Origin: Ceratopteris richardii
Taxonomy: Eukaryota > Streptophyta > Polypodiopsida > Polypodiales > Pteridaceae
Length of the DNA stretch: 64,000 bases
Direction: 5' to 3'
NCBI GenBank assembly: GCA_020310875.1
Contig: CM035428.1
Coordinates: 103,949,161 to 104,013,160, forward strand
Shown: positions 32,935 to 50,480 of the stretch, piece by piece
Position numbering within the stretch: position 1 is the stretch's first letter
How the letters are laid out: every line of letters begins with the position of its first letter
Translations under genes and position numbers: made by a program
The notes under the pieces: model-generated
Databases searched by the model: none
What the model was told of the DNA's origin: nothing
Seen by the model: only the letters and a program-made list of their open reading frames with translations

Positions 32935-33155
32935 TTCCCTGTTCTAGTGATTAATGGAACTTGTGATAAAGTGACGATCCATCTGCATTGCAAGATTTTT
33001 ATCATTGTGCAGCCTCAAAACACAAGAAATTTAAGCTTTATGAAGGCTACTGCCATGACCTGCTTTTTGAGCCCAAGAGAGAGGAAATTGCAGAAGATAT
33101 CATACAATGGATGGATGAAATTTTGAACACAATTAGGCATCAAGGTGTGAGCTAA
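32935..33155 (+). pseudogene. Monoacylglycerol-lipase-like hydrolase, 3' end of the broken gene
   Basis: Continues the exon interrupted at 5152. FPVLVINGTCDKVT matches the family segment holding the catalytic Asp (GT.DKVTD). A one-base deletion near 32977 then shifts the frame. In the shifted frame it reads LQDFYHCAASKHKKFKLYEG, CHDLLFEPKREEIAED (catalytic His) and IIQWMDEIL, ending at the TAA at 33153-33155. With the upstream blocks, Ser, Asp and His of the triad are all still encoded, so decay is recent or the one-base loss could be a sequencing error. No intact copy is in the window. Confidence 0.87.
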
Positions 33156-34454
33156 GCGTTCTGAAAGAAGAGCTTATTTTAGATGCAGAAGTAATCAGGT
33201 TGTGACATAATCATTGTCATCCTGGGTTATTGTTTATAGTGTACAGCTTTGTTTCCACTTGAACTACAACTGCCGAATGATGACAGTTGCACGCAATGAT
33301 GTTGCATGAGCGCATGCTCAAAGTGCTCTAAATGCGACATATAATTGTCCACTTTTCAGGGGGATATTAGTCATACAACTGCATTTTCTGTAAATGGGCA
33401 TTGAATGTGGTGTTTATGTAGATCCATTATGTTCAGGTCAATATTTGATTTCTGCCAGTCATATATCATGATAGTATCTGAGTTGTGTCATATGTGTATC
33501 TTTGGCATCCAAAGCGGATGGGAGTAGCATTCATGAATGTATGCAGAGGATTCCCCTCTATATTTCAGTTTGACCTGTTGTCTGCTTACCATAATTTTTC
33601 TTTCTTGCTTGGGTCTGGGTAACAGTGCTGCAGAATTTAAGGGATGTTAGCATAATGCCTTAAACTCCTATCCTTCTATTAATGATTCATTCCGATGTTA
33701 ATTTATCTTAATGTGGACAGACATTTTGTCAATGAATTAATGGTATTGTAGTTTGATGCTTTTGGGATGGCTTATTGTACTTAGTGTATGTGGTTTGTTG
33801 TTGTCGTGTTGGCTTGCATACTCTGTAACTGCACAGTGGAGTGCGTTCTTTTTGGAAAAGTAGCCCTTATTCAGATATCTACACATTTGTTAGCAGCTTT
33901 CCAATGTGTATATCTAGAATGATACAAAAAGAGCAGATACCAGCAACAAGTAGCTGGCTAACAATCTTATATTTCATCTTAACAACTTCTAGTGATTCAT
34001 GATGCTCCTATTTCTAATGTAGTACATCAGGGGTCTTCCAAAATCTATGCAGCAAGCTTTGGATTCTATCAACAAGGTATCTGGTCGAGTACTTTATACA
34101 GTATATCCATCACCGTGAGAAACTTTCCAATGATTAAGGATAATCCCACCTTAACCTGTTGGAAATAGTATGGTTCATCCCAATGATTATGGGTAATCCC
34201 ACTGGAAGGAGGAATCTTTCTTTTTCTCGGGTGTCCTAAGACCCAGTAGATAGTTATGTGCTTGTAGTTTGCAAAAAATGAAAGACTCACCCTTGGATGT
34301 GAGTTGCAGGTGAGCTTTATTTTTAGGATTCAGTGATTGTATCACATTTCAAAGCCTGGAATGCCTTCTTCTTGCTTTTATTGTGGATGACTATTGATAC
34401 TAAATATTTATTTTTTGTAGAATGATACAACAAAGGGATATCAAAGCACTTAGA
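33156..34454. other. Downstream flank of the hydrolase pseudogene; no gene seen
   Basis: AT-rich, no open frame of note on either strand. The first few hundred bases may be the former 3' UTR. A 16-bp phrase, TCCCAATGATTA/TTCCAATGATTA with AATCCCAC, recurs at about 34127-34150 and 34177-34202. Confidence 0.4.
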
Positions 34455-34461
34455 TATAAAG

Positions 34462-34511
<50 letters not shown>

Positions 34512-34527
34512 ACACTTAGGTATAAAA

Positions 34528-34577
<50 letters not shown>

Positions 34578-34591
34578 ACACACACACACAA
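34455..34591 (+). repeat. Duplicated compound microsatellite (CT)n(CA)n
   Basis: The unit CTTAG(A/G)TATAAA(G/A)T-(CT)n-(CA)n occurs twice in tandem, at about 34449-34515 and 34516-34591. The protein-like frames through it are simple-repeat artefacts. Confidence 0.9.
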
Positions 34592-35455
34592 GCAAAGAAT
34601 CAACCAGTGCTTTGTAGATGCATCAACCTACCTTTAACCATGTTCATCTGTGTTGTAAATACAATGGAAACATTTTGGCATGGTGAAGGTTCTTAAGACC
34701 CCTGTGATGGGCCTTCTCCGTTTTCATGTTCCATTTCTGTAGCTATCAGCTATTTCACTCCGATTGACTGATAGATATGCATATTGTTGCAGCCAATTAA
34801 ATTGTTTCTATATGAGAGTAGGTAGAGCAGTGCTTGACTAGGACCTTCCATGAGGACGACTGATACAAATTCTAGAGATATGAGATTCCTCAGAAGGCTG
34901 CTCTTTCTTAAAGGCTACGAGCTTAGCAGATGGTAGCTTTTCTTAATATCAGGGCAAAAAGCTCGAGCTGATGAGATTATGGACAACCAAAATGTAATGT
35001 AGAGACATTGCATTTGGAAGTTCACTATGGCCCAGTTGCTAGACTTTTCGTAGGTGAAAAGTTCATTATGATCTGCTTAGCTGTTTTCTTTGTCATAAGC
35101 AGTATCGAATGTGTGAGACCTATTACATTTGCATTCAGCAAAGCCCTAAGCAGCCTATCCATGACTGGTTCAGACATTAATTTTATAAATATTACATACT
35201 AACCAGTTTCATACTAATGCCTTTGTATATACATATAATGGCCACTACAAGGCTCATGAAATTTTATCCTGTTCCTTAAATGTTAGAGGTAAGAAGAAAT
35301 GAGTGCACGCTCGTTCTCATCACAACCTCTTACAACTGAATTTTTACGTCCCTTTACATCAAGAGCATCAGCTGTTAGGAGTTTACTTTCAGGCTCCATG
35401 GCATGTGTGATATATGTGTATGTGTGTGACACTTGGAATGTGTGTGTGCATGTTT
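34592..35455. other. No recognisable feature
   Basis: Mixed-composition DNA with stops in all frames and no family resemblance. It leads into the TG/GA microsatellite. Confidence 0.4.
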
Positions 35456-35604
<149 letters not shown>

Positions 35605-36990
35605 ATGATATGTTTATGTTTGTTAAAGGCTGAGATGACATATTAAACAAAAATGTTACAATTTACGAAGTAGTGAATCTGATTCAATGTCTGAGATAGA
35701 AATACTGAAAAAAGAAACTAAGAAAAACTATGATCCTCCATCTCGGAGGTAATTGAGCATCTGTCAGCATGGAATCTCCTCAATAGCATCTCTGGTGAGG
35801 GTCCTCGTAGGGAGGTCATTCATGGCGTGCAAAGATGGTACAAATCTTCTTGTAATCGCCATCTATGCTGAAATATCTTCTTGATCGTTGTGGATGTCTA
35901 AGGTTTCTTAAATCTCCTTAATGTTTGTTCGGATTTAAAAGTGTTTTGATTTTGTTAAGATTTCACTAGGGTTTTTAGTAATTCTCTAGGCTCATTAAGT
36001 TTTTTTTTAGAATTTTAAGGTTTAAGGTTTTTTTTTCTGGTTTTAGGATTTTTTAAATATATCTCTAAATTTTTTAAAATTCTAAATACTTATCAACATA
36101 TCTTAGAATTCTTTATGGTTTAATCTATCATCTTAAGCATCTTTTAAATTTTAGGACTTTTATTGAATTTATTTATTTTTTTAGTATTTTTTTAGCATTC
36201 TCTAGGAATTCATTAGAGTTTTTGATAAATTTCTAGGCTCTTTAGGGACTTTTTAGAAATTTTAAGTTTTTTTTTTTTGGTTTTAGGACATTTAAATATT
36301 TCTCTAAATTTTTTAGAATTCTAAACTCTTATTAGCATATCTTAGAATTCTTTATGGTTTAATCTATCGTCTTAAACGTCTTTTAAATGTTATGATTTTA
36401 TAGGATTTTTACTGAATTTATTGATTTTTTAGTATTTTTAGTATTTTTTTAGCGTTTCTCTAGGAGCTTTAGGATTTATCTTTAGCTTTCTGGTCTGCAC
36501 CCAACCTCAAAAGGTTATGGCCATGACACCCTTTTAGTGTATGGAAAAGGAATCTAGAGGATGCATAACACATGATCCTCTTGTTGGCTCACTTATGTGT
36601 GCATCACAATGAACACACATAACTTCCAAAAACTATGTTCATGACAGATGATGTCCTTTTGTAGTTATGCCTTGTGGATGAGGTTTTCAACTGGTTCTAG
36701 TGTGTAGTGGTTGATGAAGCTCATGAATGTAGTCTAAAATTTTAATATTTTGCTTGCTGTGCTAAACTGCTGTTTATATAAGAGGTCTGATTTTTTGGTC
36801 ATCATCATGTCATGCTGAGTTTTGAGAGGAGAGTAAATAGAGAGCTAGAGTAAACGAAGAAAGTATAGAAAAGAGGTGATAAGTACAAAAAGAGGTGATA
36901 AGTACAAAAAGAGGAAGAGAGGAGAGTGCAATGGTGAAGAGGACGGAAGGTGTGAGTGATAAGAGGAAAAGAGGAGAAGAGTGTAGCGGG

Positions 36991-37271
<281 letters not shown>

Positions 37272-38965
37272 ATGATATGTTTATGTTTGTTAAAGGCTGA
37301 GATGACATATAAAACAAAAATGTTACAATTTACAAAGTATTGAATCTGATTCAATGTCTGAGATAGAAATACTGAAAAAAGAAACTAAGAAACTAAGGAA
37401 AACTAAGTAGAGTATTGGATGTGTGGTAGGGCTGTGCGTGGACTAGAGACTCTTTGGTCAATGCAAAGATACAAGGTCCTGGGAAGAGGCTGATGTCGGG
37501 CAATACAATGAATAATTTTATGTCATGAGCTATGAAACTAAGAAACTAAGGAAAACTAAGTAGAGCTGAAAAACGAAACTAAGAAACTAAGAAAAAGTAA
37601 GTAGAGTATTGGATGTGTGGTAGGGCTGTGCGTGGACTAGAGACTCTTTGGTCAATGCAAAGATACAAGGTCCTGGGAAGAGGCTGATGTTGGGCAATAC
37701 AATGAATAATTTTATGTCATGAGCTATGATCCTCCATCTCGGAGGTAATTGAGCATCTGTCAGCATGGAATCTCCTCAATATCATCTCTGGTGAGGGTCC
37801 TCATAGGGAGGTCATGCATGGTGTGCAAATATGGTACAAATCCTCTTGTAATCGCCATCTATGCTGAAATATCTTCTTGATCGTTGTGGATGTCTAAGGT
37901 TTCTTAAATCTCCTTAATGTGTGTTCGGATTTAAAATTGTTTTGATTTTGTTAAGATTTCACTAGGGTTTTTAATAAATCTCTAGGCTCATTAAGATTTT
38001 TTTTAGAATTTAAGGTTTAAGGTTTTTTTTCTAGTTTTAGGATTTTTTAAATCTATCTCTAAATTTTTTAAAATTCTAAATACTTATCAACATATCTTAG
38101 AATTCTTTATGGTTTAATCTATCATCTTAAGCATCTTTTAAATTTTAGCATTTTTATTGAATTTATTTATTTTTTTAGTATTTTTTTAGCATTCTCTAGG
38201 AATTCATTAGAGTTTTTAATAAATTTCTAGGCTCTTTAGGGACTTTTAAGAAATTTTAAGTTTTTTTTTTGGGTCTTAGGATATTTAAATATTTCTCTAA
38301 ATTTTTTAGAATTCTAAACTCTTATTAGCATATCTTAGAATTATTTATGGTTTAATCTATTGTCTTAAACATCTTTCAAATTTTATGATTTTATAGGATT
38401 TTTACTGAATTTATTGATTTTTTAGTATTTTTAGTATTCTTTTAGCGTTTCTCTAGGAGCTTTAGGATTTATCTTTAGCTTCTCTGGTCTGCACCCAACC
38501 TCAAAAGGTTATGGCCATGACACCCTTCTAGTGTATGGAGAAGGAATCTAGAGGATGCATAACACATGATCCTCTTGTTGGCTCACTTATGTGTGCATCA
38601 CAATGAACACACAAAACTTCCAAAAACTATGTTCATGACAGATGATGTCCTTTTGTAGTTATGCCTTGTGGATGAGGTTTTCAACTGGTTCTAGTGTGTA
38701 GTGGTTGATGAAGCTCATGAATGTACTCTAAAATTTTAATCTTTTGCTTGCTGTGCTAAACTGGTGTTTTTATAAGAGGTCTGATTTTTTGGTCATCATC
38801 ATGTCATGCTGAGTTTTGAGAGGAGAGTAAATAGAGAGCTAGAGTAAAAGAAGAGAGTAGAGAAAAGAGGTGATAAGTACAAAAAGAGGAAGAGAGGAGA
38901 GTGCAGTGGTGAAGAGGACGGAAGGTGTGAGTGATAAGACGAAAAGAGGGAAGAGTGTAGGGGGG

Positions 38966-39230
<265 letters not shown>

Positions 39231-42229
39231 ATGATATGTTTATGTTTATTAAAGGCTGAGATGACATATTAAGCTAAAATGTTACAATATACAAAGTATT
39301 GAATCTGATTCAATGTCTGAGATAGAAATACTGAAAAAAGAAACTAAGAAACTAAGGAAAAGTAAGTAGAGTATTGGATGTGTGGTAGAGCTGAAAAAAG
39401 AAACTAAGAAGCTAAGAAAAAGTAAGTAGAGTATTGGATGTGTGGTAGAGCTGTGCGTGGACTAGAGACTCTTTGGTGAATGCAAAGATACAAGGTCCTG
39501 GGAAGAGGCTGATGTTGGGCAATACAATGAATAATTTAATGTCATAAGCTATGGTCCTCCATCTCGGAGGTAATTGAGCATCTATCAGCATGGAATCTCC
39601 TCAATATCATCTCTGGTGAGGGTCCTCATAGGGAGGTCATGCATGGCGTGCAAAGATGGTACAAATCCTCTTGTAATCGCCATCTATGCTGAAATATCTT
39701 CTTGATCGTTGTGGATGTCTAAGGTTTCTTAAATCTCCTTAATGTTTGTTCGGATTTAAAAGTGTTTTGATTTTGTTAAGATTTCACTAGGGTTTTTAAT
39801 AATTCTCTAGGCTCATTAAGTTTTTTTTAAGAATTTTAAGGTTTAAGGTTTATTTTCTGGTTTTAGGATTTTTTTAAATGTATCTCTAAATTTTTTAAAA
39901 TTCTAAATACTTATCAACATATCTTAGAATTCTTATGGTTAAATCTATCATCTTAAGCATCTTTTAAATTTTAGGATTTTTATTGAATTTATTTATTTTT
40001 TTAGTATTTTTTTAGCATTCTCTAGGAATTCATTAGAGTTTTTAATAAATTTCTAGGCTCTTTAGGGACTTTTTAGAAATTTTAAGTTTTTTTTTTTGGT
40101 TTTAGGAAATTTAAATATTTCTCTAAATTTTTTTGAATTCTAAACTCTTATTAGCATATCTTAGAATTCTTTATGGTTTAATCTATCGTCTTAAACATCT
40201 TTTAAATGTGATGATTTTATAGGATTTTTACTGAATTTATTGATTTTTTAGTATTTTTAGTATTTTTTTAGCGTTTCTCTAGGAGCGTTAGGATTTATCT
40301 TTAGCTTCTCTGGTCTGCACCCAACCTCAAAAGGTTATGGCCATGACACCCTTTTAGTGTATGGAAAAGGAATCTAGAGGATGCATAACACATGATCCTC
40401 TTGTTGGCTCACTTATGTGTGCATCACAATGAACACACATAACTTCCAAAAACTATGTTCATGACAGATGATGTCCTTTTGTAGTTATGCCTTGTGGATG
40501 AGGTTTTCAACTGGTTCTAGTGTGTAGTGGTTGATGAAGCTCATGAATGTACTCTAAAATTTTAATCTTTTGCTTGCTGTGCTAAACTGGTGTTTACATA
40601 AGAGGTCTGATTTTTTGGTCATCATCATGTCATGCTGAGTTTTGAGAGGAGAGTAAATAGAGAGCTAGAGTAAAAGAAGAGAGTAGAGAAAAGAGGTGAT
40701 AAGTACAAAAAGAGGAAGAGAGGAGAGTGCAGTGGTGAAGAGGACGGAAGCTGTCTAAGATAGAAATACTGAAAAAAGATACTAAGAAACTAAGGAAAAG
40801 TAAGTAGAGTATTGGATGTGTGGTAGAGCTGAAAAAAGAAACTAAGAAACTAAGAAAAAGTAAGTAGAGTATTGGATGTGTGGTAGGGCTGTGCGTGGAC
40901 TAGAGACTCTTTGTTCAATGCAAAGATACAAGGTCCTGGGAAGAGGCTGATGTTGGGCAATACAATGAATAATTTAATGTCATGAGCTATGATCCTCCAT
41001 CTCGGAGGTAATTGAGCATCTGTCAGCATGCAATCTCCTCAATATCATCTCTGGTGAGGGTCGTCATAGGGAGGTCATGCATGGCGTGGAAAGATGGTAC
41101 AAATCCTCTTGTAATCGCCATCTATGCTGAAATATCTTCTTGATCGTTGTGGATGTCTAAGGTTTCTTAAATCTCCTTAATGTTTGTTCGGATTTAAAAG
41201 TGTCTTGATTTTGTTAAGATTTCACTAGGGTTTTTAATAATTCTCTAGGCTCATTAAGTTTTTTTTTAGAATTTTAAGGTTTAAGGTTTATTTTCTGGTT
41301 TTAGGATTTTTTAAATATATCTCTAAATTTTTTAAAATTCTAAATACTTATCAACAAATCTTAGAATTCTTTATGGTTTAATCTATCATCTTAAGCATCT
41401 TTTAAATTTTAGGATTTATTTTATTGAATTTATTGATTTTTTTAATATTTTTTTAGCATTCTCCAGGAATTCATTAGAGTTTTTAATAAATTTCTAGGCT
41501 CTTTAGGGACTTTTTAGAATTTTAAGTTTTTTTTTTTTGGTTTTAGGATATTTAAATATTTCTTTAAATTTTTTAGAATTCTAAACTCTTATTAGCATAT
41601 CTTAGAATTCTTTATGGTTTAATCTATCGTTTAAACATCTTTTAAATGTTATGATTCTATAGGATTTTTACTGAATTTATTGGTTTTTTAGTATTTTTTG
41701 TATTTTTTTAGCCTTTCTCTAGGAGCTTTAGGATTTATCTTTAGCTTCTCTGGTCTGCACCCAACCTCAAAAGGTTATGGCCATGACACCCTTTTAGTGT
41801 ATGGAAAAGGAATCTAGAGGATGCATAACACATGATCCTCTTGTTGGCTCACTTATGTGTGCATCACAATGAACACACAAAACTTCCAAAAACTATGTTC
41901 ATGACAGATGATGTCCTTTTGTAGTTATGCCTTGTTGATGAGGTTTTCAACTGGTTCTAGTGTGTAGTGGTTGATGAAGCTCATGAATGTACTCTAAAAT
42001 TTTAATCTTTTGCTTGCTGTGCTAAACTGGTGTTTATATAAGAGGTCTGATTTTTTGGTCATCATCATGTCATGCTGAGTTTTGAGAGGAGAGTAAATAG
42101 AGAGCTAGAGTAAATGAAGAGAGTAGAGAAAAGAGGTGATAAGTACAAAAAGAGGAAGAGAGGAGAGTGCAGTGGTGAAGAGGACGGAAGGTGTGAGTGA
42201 TAAGAGGAAAAGAGGAGAAGAGTGTAGGG

Positions 42230-42243
<14 letters not shown>

Positions 42244-42307
<64 letters not shown>

Positions 42308-42423
42308 CGAAGGAGTGTAGAAGAGTAAAGAGAGAAAAGAAAAGAGACGTGAGAAAGTTAGGAGGAAAGGGAAGATAAGAGGAAGAAGGAGAGGAAGAGA
42401 GACAGAGTGCTAAAGTTTTGAGA

Positions 42424-42510
<87 letters not shown>
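42244..42510 (+). repeat. (GA)n tract, purine-rich spacer, second (GA)n tract
   Basis: A GA tract of about 60 bp ends unit 4. A purine-rich spacer (42304-42429) follows, resembling the satellite after 46496 (GTGCTAAAGTTTTGAGAGGAG). A GA tract of about 80 bp then reaches 42510, where LINE B begins. Confidence 0.9.
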
Positions 42511-42515
<5 letters not shown>

Positions 42516-42821
42516 GACTTTTTAACATCTATTAGAGGCCAAAATCGGCCTATGAGACAAAACATATACATCAGTATGATCCAATCCAATGTGGTTCCAA
42601 AAGGAAAACAAAGTGTGAGTACAAAACAGAGTATAAAAGGAGTGGATAATAACTCACATCGAGGGTGTGGGGTGTTGTGGGTATGCACTCTATATGCTCA
42701 ATAGGTGAGATACAAATATGATATGCATAGGGAAGGGAGGCTCGGTGGTGTCATACCCCTCTAAATGCTTGGAGTGGGTGTAGGATATAATGCATCGGTG
42801 GGTAAGGCGTCGTGGCGATCC

Positions 42822-44000
42822 TCAGAATGCTCTGCACGTCTCGATCGGCAGGGGTGCGCTGCTGACGTCTCCGTATCTCCATGTCATGGTGTGTGTGAAT
42901 CGCCTGAATCTCTCTCTGGTGGGGACGGGCTCTCCAGAGTGGGGGTCTCGGTCATCGGCGCTTATGTCTAAGCTCCTCTGCTCTCTATAATGTGACACCC
43001 CGCGTCGAGCTGGGTCCTCGAGTAGCTTTGAGTCTGAAATAATCTGTAATATGAGTCTCGGGGCCGGGAGTATCTCCATGTGCCGGAGAAGTGAGGTACG
43101 GCGGCGCTGGAGTTCCACTAGGAATCGACCGAGAGGGCGCTGATCCTCAGTCTCCAATAAAGCCCTGATCTCTCTGGGCCCCTTGAAGAGTTGTGGGTAA
43201 CGGTCTCTGATATCCTCATATGCCTGATATCTACATGTGTAGTGCTCCTCGTCCTCCACCTCCTCTCGGCATATCCTGCATAATCTCTCGTCTCTCGAGG
43301 TATGTGTCGCTTGCCCAACCTCAATCTCGGGCTGCCCAATGGTCACTCTCTCTGCTGGTGCCATGTATGTATCCATGTATCGTGGTCTCTGAATGAAACC
43401 ATCCGCTGTCACTATCAGGAAGTGCTCTCTGTAGTATTGCCTCTTTGTGGGAAGAGGCTCTCGTGGTGCTACCCATGTCTCCCTGACGTGTATCTATAGT
43501 AGGTCCTGACGGATGATCCTGTTTCTCTCCGAACGAGAGAGGGTAATGTAGGGGGAAGAGAGGTCATACTGAAAAGGGGGGAGATTGGTAATGCTCATGC
43601 CATGGTCTTCCAACCATCGATAGGTCTGTGCATACCATACTCTCTCATGCCATGTCTCTGCCAAATGTCTAGAGCTCTCAAATGCAAGCATGGTGAGTCA
43701 AGTGGTGGTGAGTTCTCTGACTCTCAGAATAAAGGTCGCAAGCTGAAAGAGGGCCTCCACTAGCATCGGTGGTGTGCCAAGCTCAGCTCGTATAATGTCA
43801 TGTGGAACGGAGGGCTTGCTACGGAGCAAGCGTGAGATCATGGTGACATGGGGCCTCTCAATCCGTGTCCTCATCGCCTCTGTGATCCCTGGTGCCCATA
43901 CTTCTGTTGTGTACATCAATGCGGGTGCCACTAGAGTATCAAAGAGCCACCCCTTAGTCCGGGGCTCCTGAAAATGTGCCTGAAAGTAGAGTCTCTCCAA
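42822..44000 (-). pseudogene. LINE B ORF2, C-terminal region with Cys/His motif
   Basis: Three open pieces in consecutive order on the minus strand: 44000-43698 (LFDTLVAPALMYTTEVWAPG, the 'thumb' phrase common after LINE RT); 43691-43494 (RHLAETWHERVWYAQTYRWL); and 43412-42822. The last piece has the C-x2-C...H-x3-C type motif LCRICREEVEDEEHYTCRY and RDRYPQLFKGPREI. Such a finger is usual near the LINE C-terminus and is thought to help target priming. Frames are broken between the pieces. Confidence 0.72.
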
Positions 44001-44045
44001 TCCAGCAAGCGCCGCGTAGCCTCACATCAATCTATCTCTCTCTTC

Positions 44046-45108
44046 CTATGCCATGGAGAATACCCATGTGCTCCCAGAGAAGGTGATACCTAAGTAGACG
44101 TAGGAGTCCACTACCTCTATCTGTCCTCCGGTTGCGGTGAAAGAGGCGCGATGGCGTACTGTCCCGGAGGTGTGGAAGATCATGACCTTGGTTCTGCCAA
44201 GGTTCACTGTGAGTCCTCTCTCCATGCAGAAGGTATCGAGTGCCTGTAAATGTGACTGCAGCCCCTCTTGTGACTCTGAAAGCAAGACAATGTCATCAAC
44301 ATATAATAGGATGTGTACTAGCATACCTCCGAGGTCTCCTCCTAGCCCTCCTGCTCGTTGTATATACTCCACGATCTCGTCGATATATAGACCGAAGAGA
44401 GTGGGTGAGAGAGGGCAACGTTGTTTCACACTAATGGTGCTAACAAGGCTGTCTGGTGCTAACAAGGCTGTTTGATAGGCCATCGGGGAAGCACACCCTA
44501 CCCAAAGCATGGATGGCCCATAGCATGTTTGATGGTAGGTGTAACTCCTAGAGTCTCCATAGTAGTCTCTCTCGAGGGACCATGTCGAAGGCTTTGCGGA
44601 AATCCACAGAGCAACATTATATTGTCCACTTCCTCGCCTTCGCGCTCTCAATCAAGCAGCGAAGTATGAAGATTTGGTTGATGGTGGAGAAAGTGCTGTG
44701 GAAGCCTACTTGGCTGGGTGCTCTGATCCCGGCTTCCTCAGAGTGTGTACTGAGCTCTGCCTCTAGTAATGCCCCATAGATCTTGGCCAGGATGTGGCCT
44801 ATCATAATAGTCCTGTAGTTCCCCGGATCCATCATATTGCCAGACTTATGGATAGGCACAATGGTATGCATAGTCCACGAGTCAGGTAATCCCTCAACCA
44901 AAGCACGGTTGAAGAGGTGGGCGATCAAGTGGGAAACTACATCGACTGCGTATATAAAGTGCTCGCCCTGTAGTCCCGTGTGGGATGCTAAACGGCCATG
45001 CTGTAGCCTATGGATGGCCTTCCGTACCATGCCTGCCGTGAATAGGGTGGATATCACAGGATGCGGTGTGGGAGGGATCGGCAATGGGGGGTTGTCCTCG
45101 GACGTCAT
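44046..45108 (-). pseudogene. LINE B reverse transcriptase
   Basis: Two overlapping frames. 45108-44617 reads MVRKAIHRLQHGRLASHTGL, VPIHKSGNMMDPGNYRTI, LAKIYGALLEAEL and APSQVGFH. 44651-44046 continues with QRCPLSPTLFGLYIDEIVEY, ILLYVDDIVLLSES (catalytic YVDD intact at about residues 117-120 of that piece), GLTVNLGRTKVMIFH and YVYLGITFSG. A frameshift near 44630 separates them. A 19-bp tandem duplication (GTGCTAACAAGGCTGTCTG) at 44447-44484 adds residues just upstream of QRCPLSP. Confidence 0.85.
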
Positions 45109-45549
45109 ATAACCTCTGGGCGTAGGTGTTCCAAGTCTAAGGATCTCCTATGGGTATAGGTGGGGTGGTTGACGTAGGGCCCTCCACGCGGTGGTGCAAT
45201 CCCTACTCATGAGAAGGTCAAACAACTCTGCCTCCTGTCGTTCACCAAAAGCTCGCCGCTTCTGGCGTGTGAGAGCTCGCATCTGTCGTCGTGCCTCCCT
45301 CTTCGTGATGGATCCCAAGATACTATGTGCTCTGAGATGTCGGTATAGTTGTCTAGACTCCTCATCGTACCATCCATTCTAGGATGTATGCCCCATCCAT
45401 GTCGTATGTGCAGTGCTGTGGGTGGTATATGGGAAGCTCAGAGTAGCATGTGTGGAGGATCGAGGAGAAGTGGGCAGTGAGGGTGTCCAATGGGACAGAG
45501 GGGTCAAGGGAGTAGATGCGCTCTCGAACATGGGAGCTATAGATATGTG
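45109..45549 (-). pseudogene. LINE B linker between endonuclease and RT
   Basis: Read on the minus strand it contains Arg/Ala-rich text (for example RREARRQMRALTRQKRRAFG at about 45310-45250). This is typical of the region between the EEP and RT domains of LINEs, with stops. No separate gene. Confidence 0.5.
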
Positions 45550-46452
45550 CTATAGCTCATGTCTAAAGTGAATGGTGGTATGGGCATGTGGCTGTGTGGT
45601 GGCGGGGTGGGATATGCATGGTGAGCCGCATATGGATAGGGCGAGATATGTGTGGTCAGCTCCAATCGGTATGGGTGGGATGGTGAATGAGATGATGAGA
45701 CGTGCCGCCTCCGGGGATCCGATAACATAGTCTACTACACTTCCTCCATGCAGTGTCATGGGTGGAATGCAGGTGAGACCACCTGATGTGGGCCAGGTCG
45801 CCATCCCATTATAGATAATGAGACAGTGTGCTCCTCCCATCTGGAGTAGGTGTCGGCCGTATGAGATGGGTGTGGCGGTGTCGGCTGAGGCTCTGAGTGT
45901 AGACATGTCCTCCATAGTGCGGAGCATCTCAGGGTCGTCAAAGTCGTAGATATCACACTAGTGGCTCTAAGTGCGGGCATTGAAGTCTCATACGAGAAAA
46001 ACTTCGCTCATCCCGGTATACTCCATAATGGTGTCACTGAGGCAGTCATATGGTGATGGGGTGTATGGCCCTATCACCATATGACTACTATGTGTGAAGC
46101 GCGAGCCGATGGGTGCAATATAGCAGACGAAGGAATATGCTACTCTCTCCTCTGATAGGTGTAGGTGTATCCACATGAAACGTGCCTCTGGGTCTCTAGC
46201 TACTACCTGTACCCTATGCTGTAATGAGTGTCTATAGAGCACGGCTACTCCTTCCGATCCTCGTGTGGTGTGCTGTCGCATCTGTTGACGGTGAGCTGAC
46301 TCCCACATATAACCCTCAATCCTCGGTAGACTCCTCTCCGGGCTCTCGTGTGTCTTTGTCAAAAAGATAATGTCTCTGCTCTCCATCACCTCCTCGAGGC
46401 CCCCTAGATATATCCACAAAGATCCATTGCAGTTCCAGACTGCAATGTGCAC
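45550..46452 (-). pseudogene. LINE B apurinic-type endonuclease domain
   Basis: 46452-45988 (minus) opens MHIAVWNCNGSLWIYLGGLE, then DIIFLTKTHE, GVAVLYR and YIAPIGSRF. This is the start of an EEP (endonuclease/exonuclease/phosphatase) fold. After a frame break, 45927-45550 reads THLLQMGGAHCLIIYNGM-like text, TSGGLTCIPPM, SVVDYVIGSPEAAR and PIGADHTYLALSI. The last two match the conserved DY(V/I) and SDH ends of the domain, with the Ser of SDH changed to Ala. This domain nicks target DNA during insertion. Confidence 0.75.
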
Positions 46453-46495
46453 CTCCGGCTGTGCTATCTCATAGGCTGTGAATCCCTAGTCAATG

Positions 46496-50480
<3,985 letters not shown>

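Larger units (their letters stand above)
42511..46495 (-). mobile_element. LINE B, minus strand, bounded by GA-rich satellite on both sides
   Basis: A non-LTR retrotransposon of about 4 kb read on the minus strand: endonuclease, reverse transcriptase, C-terminal Cys/His motif, then about 300 bases of 3' UTR. On the element strand the 3' end reads ...AAAAAGTCTAAGT followed directly by (CT)n, with no poly(A). The 5' end (about 46495) meets GAAGGAAGGTGTGAG of the purine satellite. The flanks do not show an obvious target duplication, which would be hard to see in such DNA. It is unrelated to LINE A: the body is GC-rich (about half G+C) and the RT motifs differ. Confidence 0.82.
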
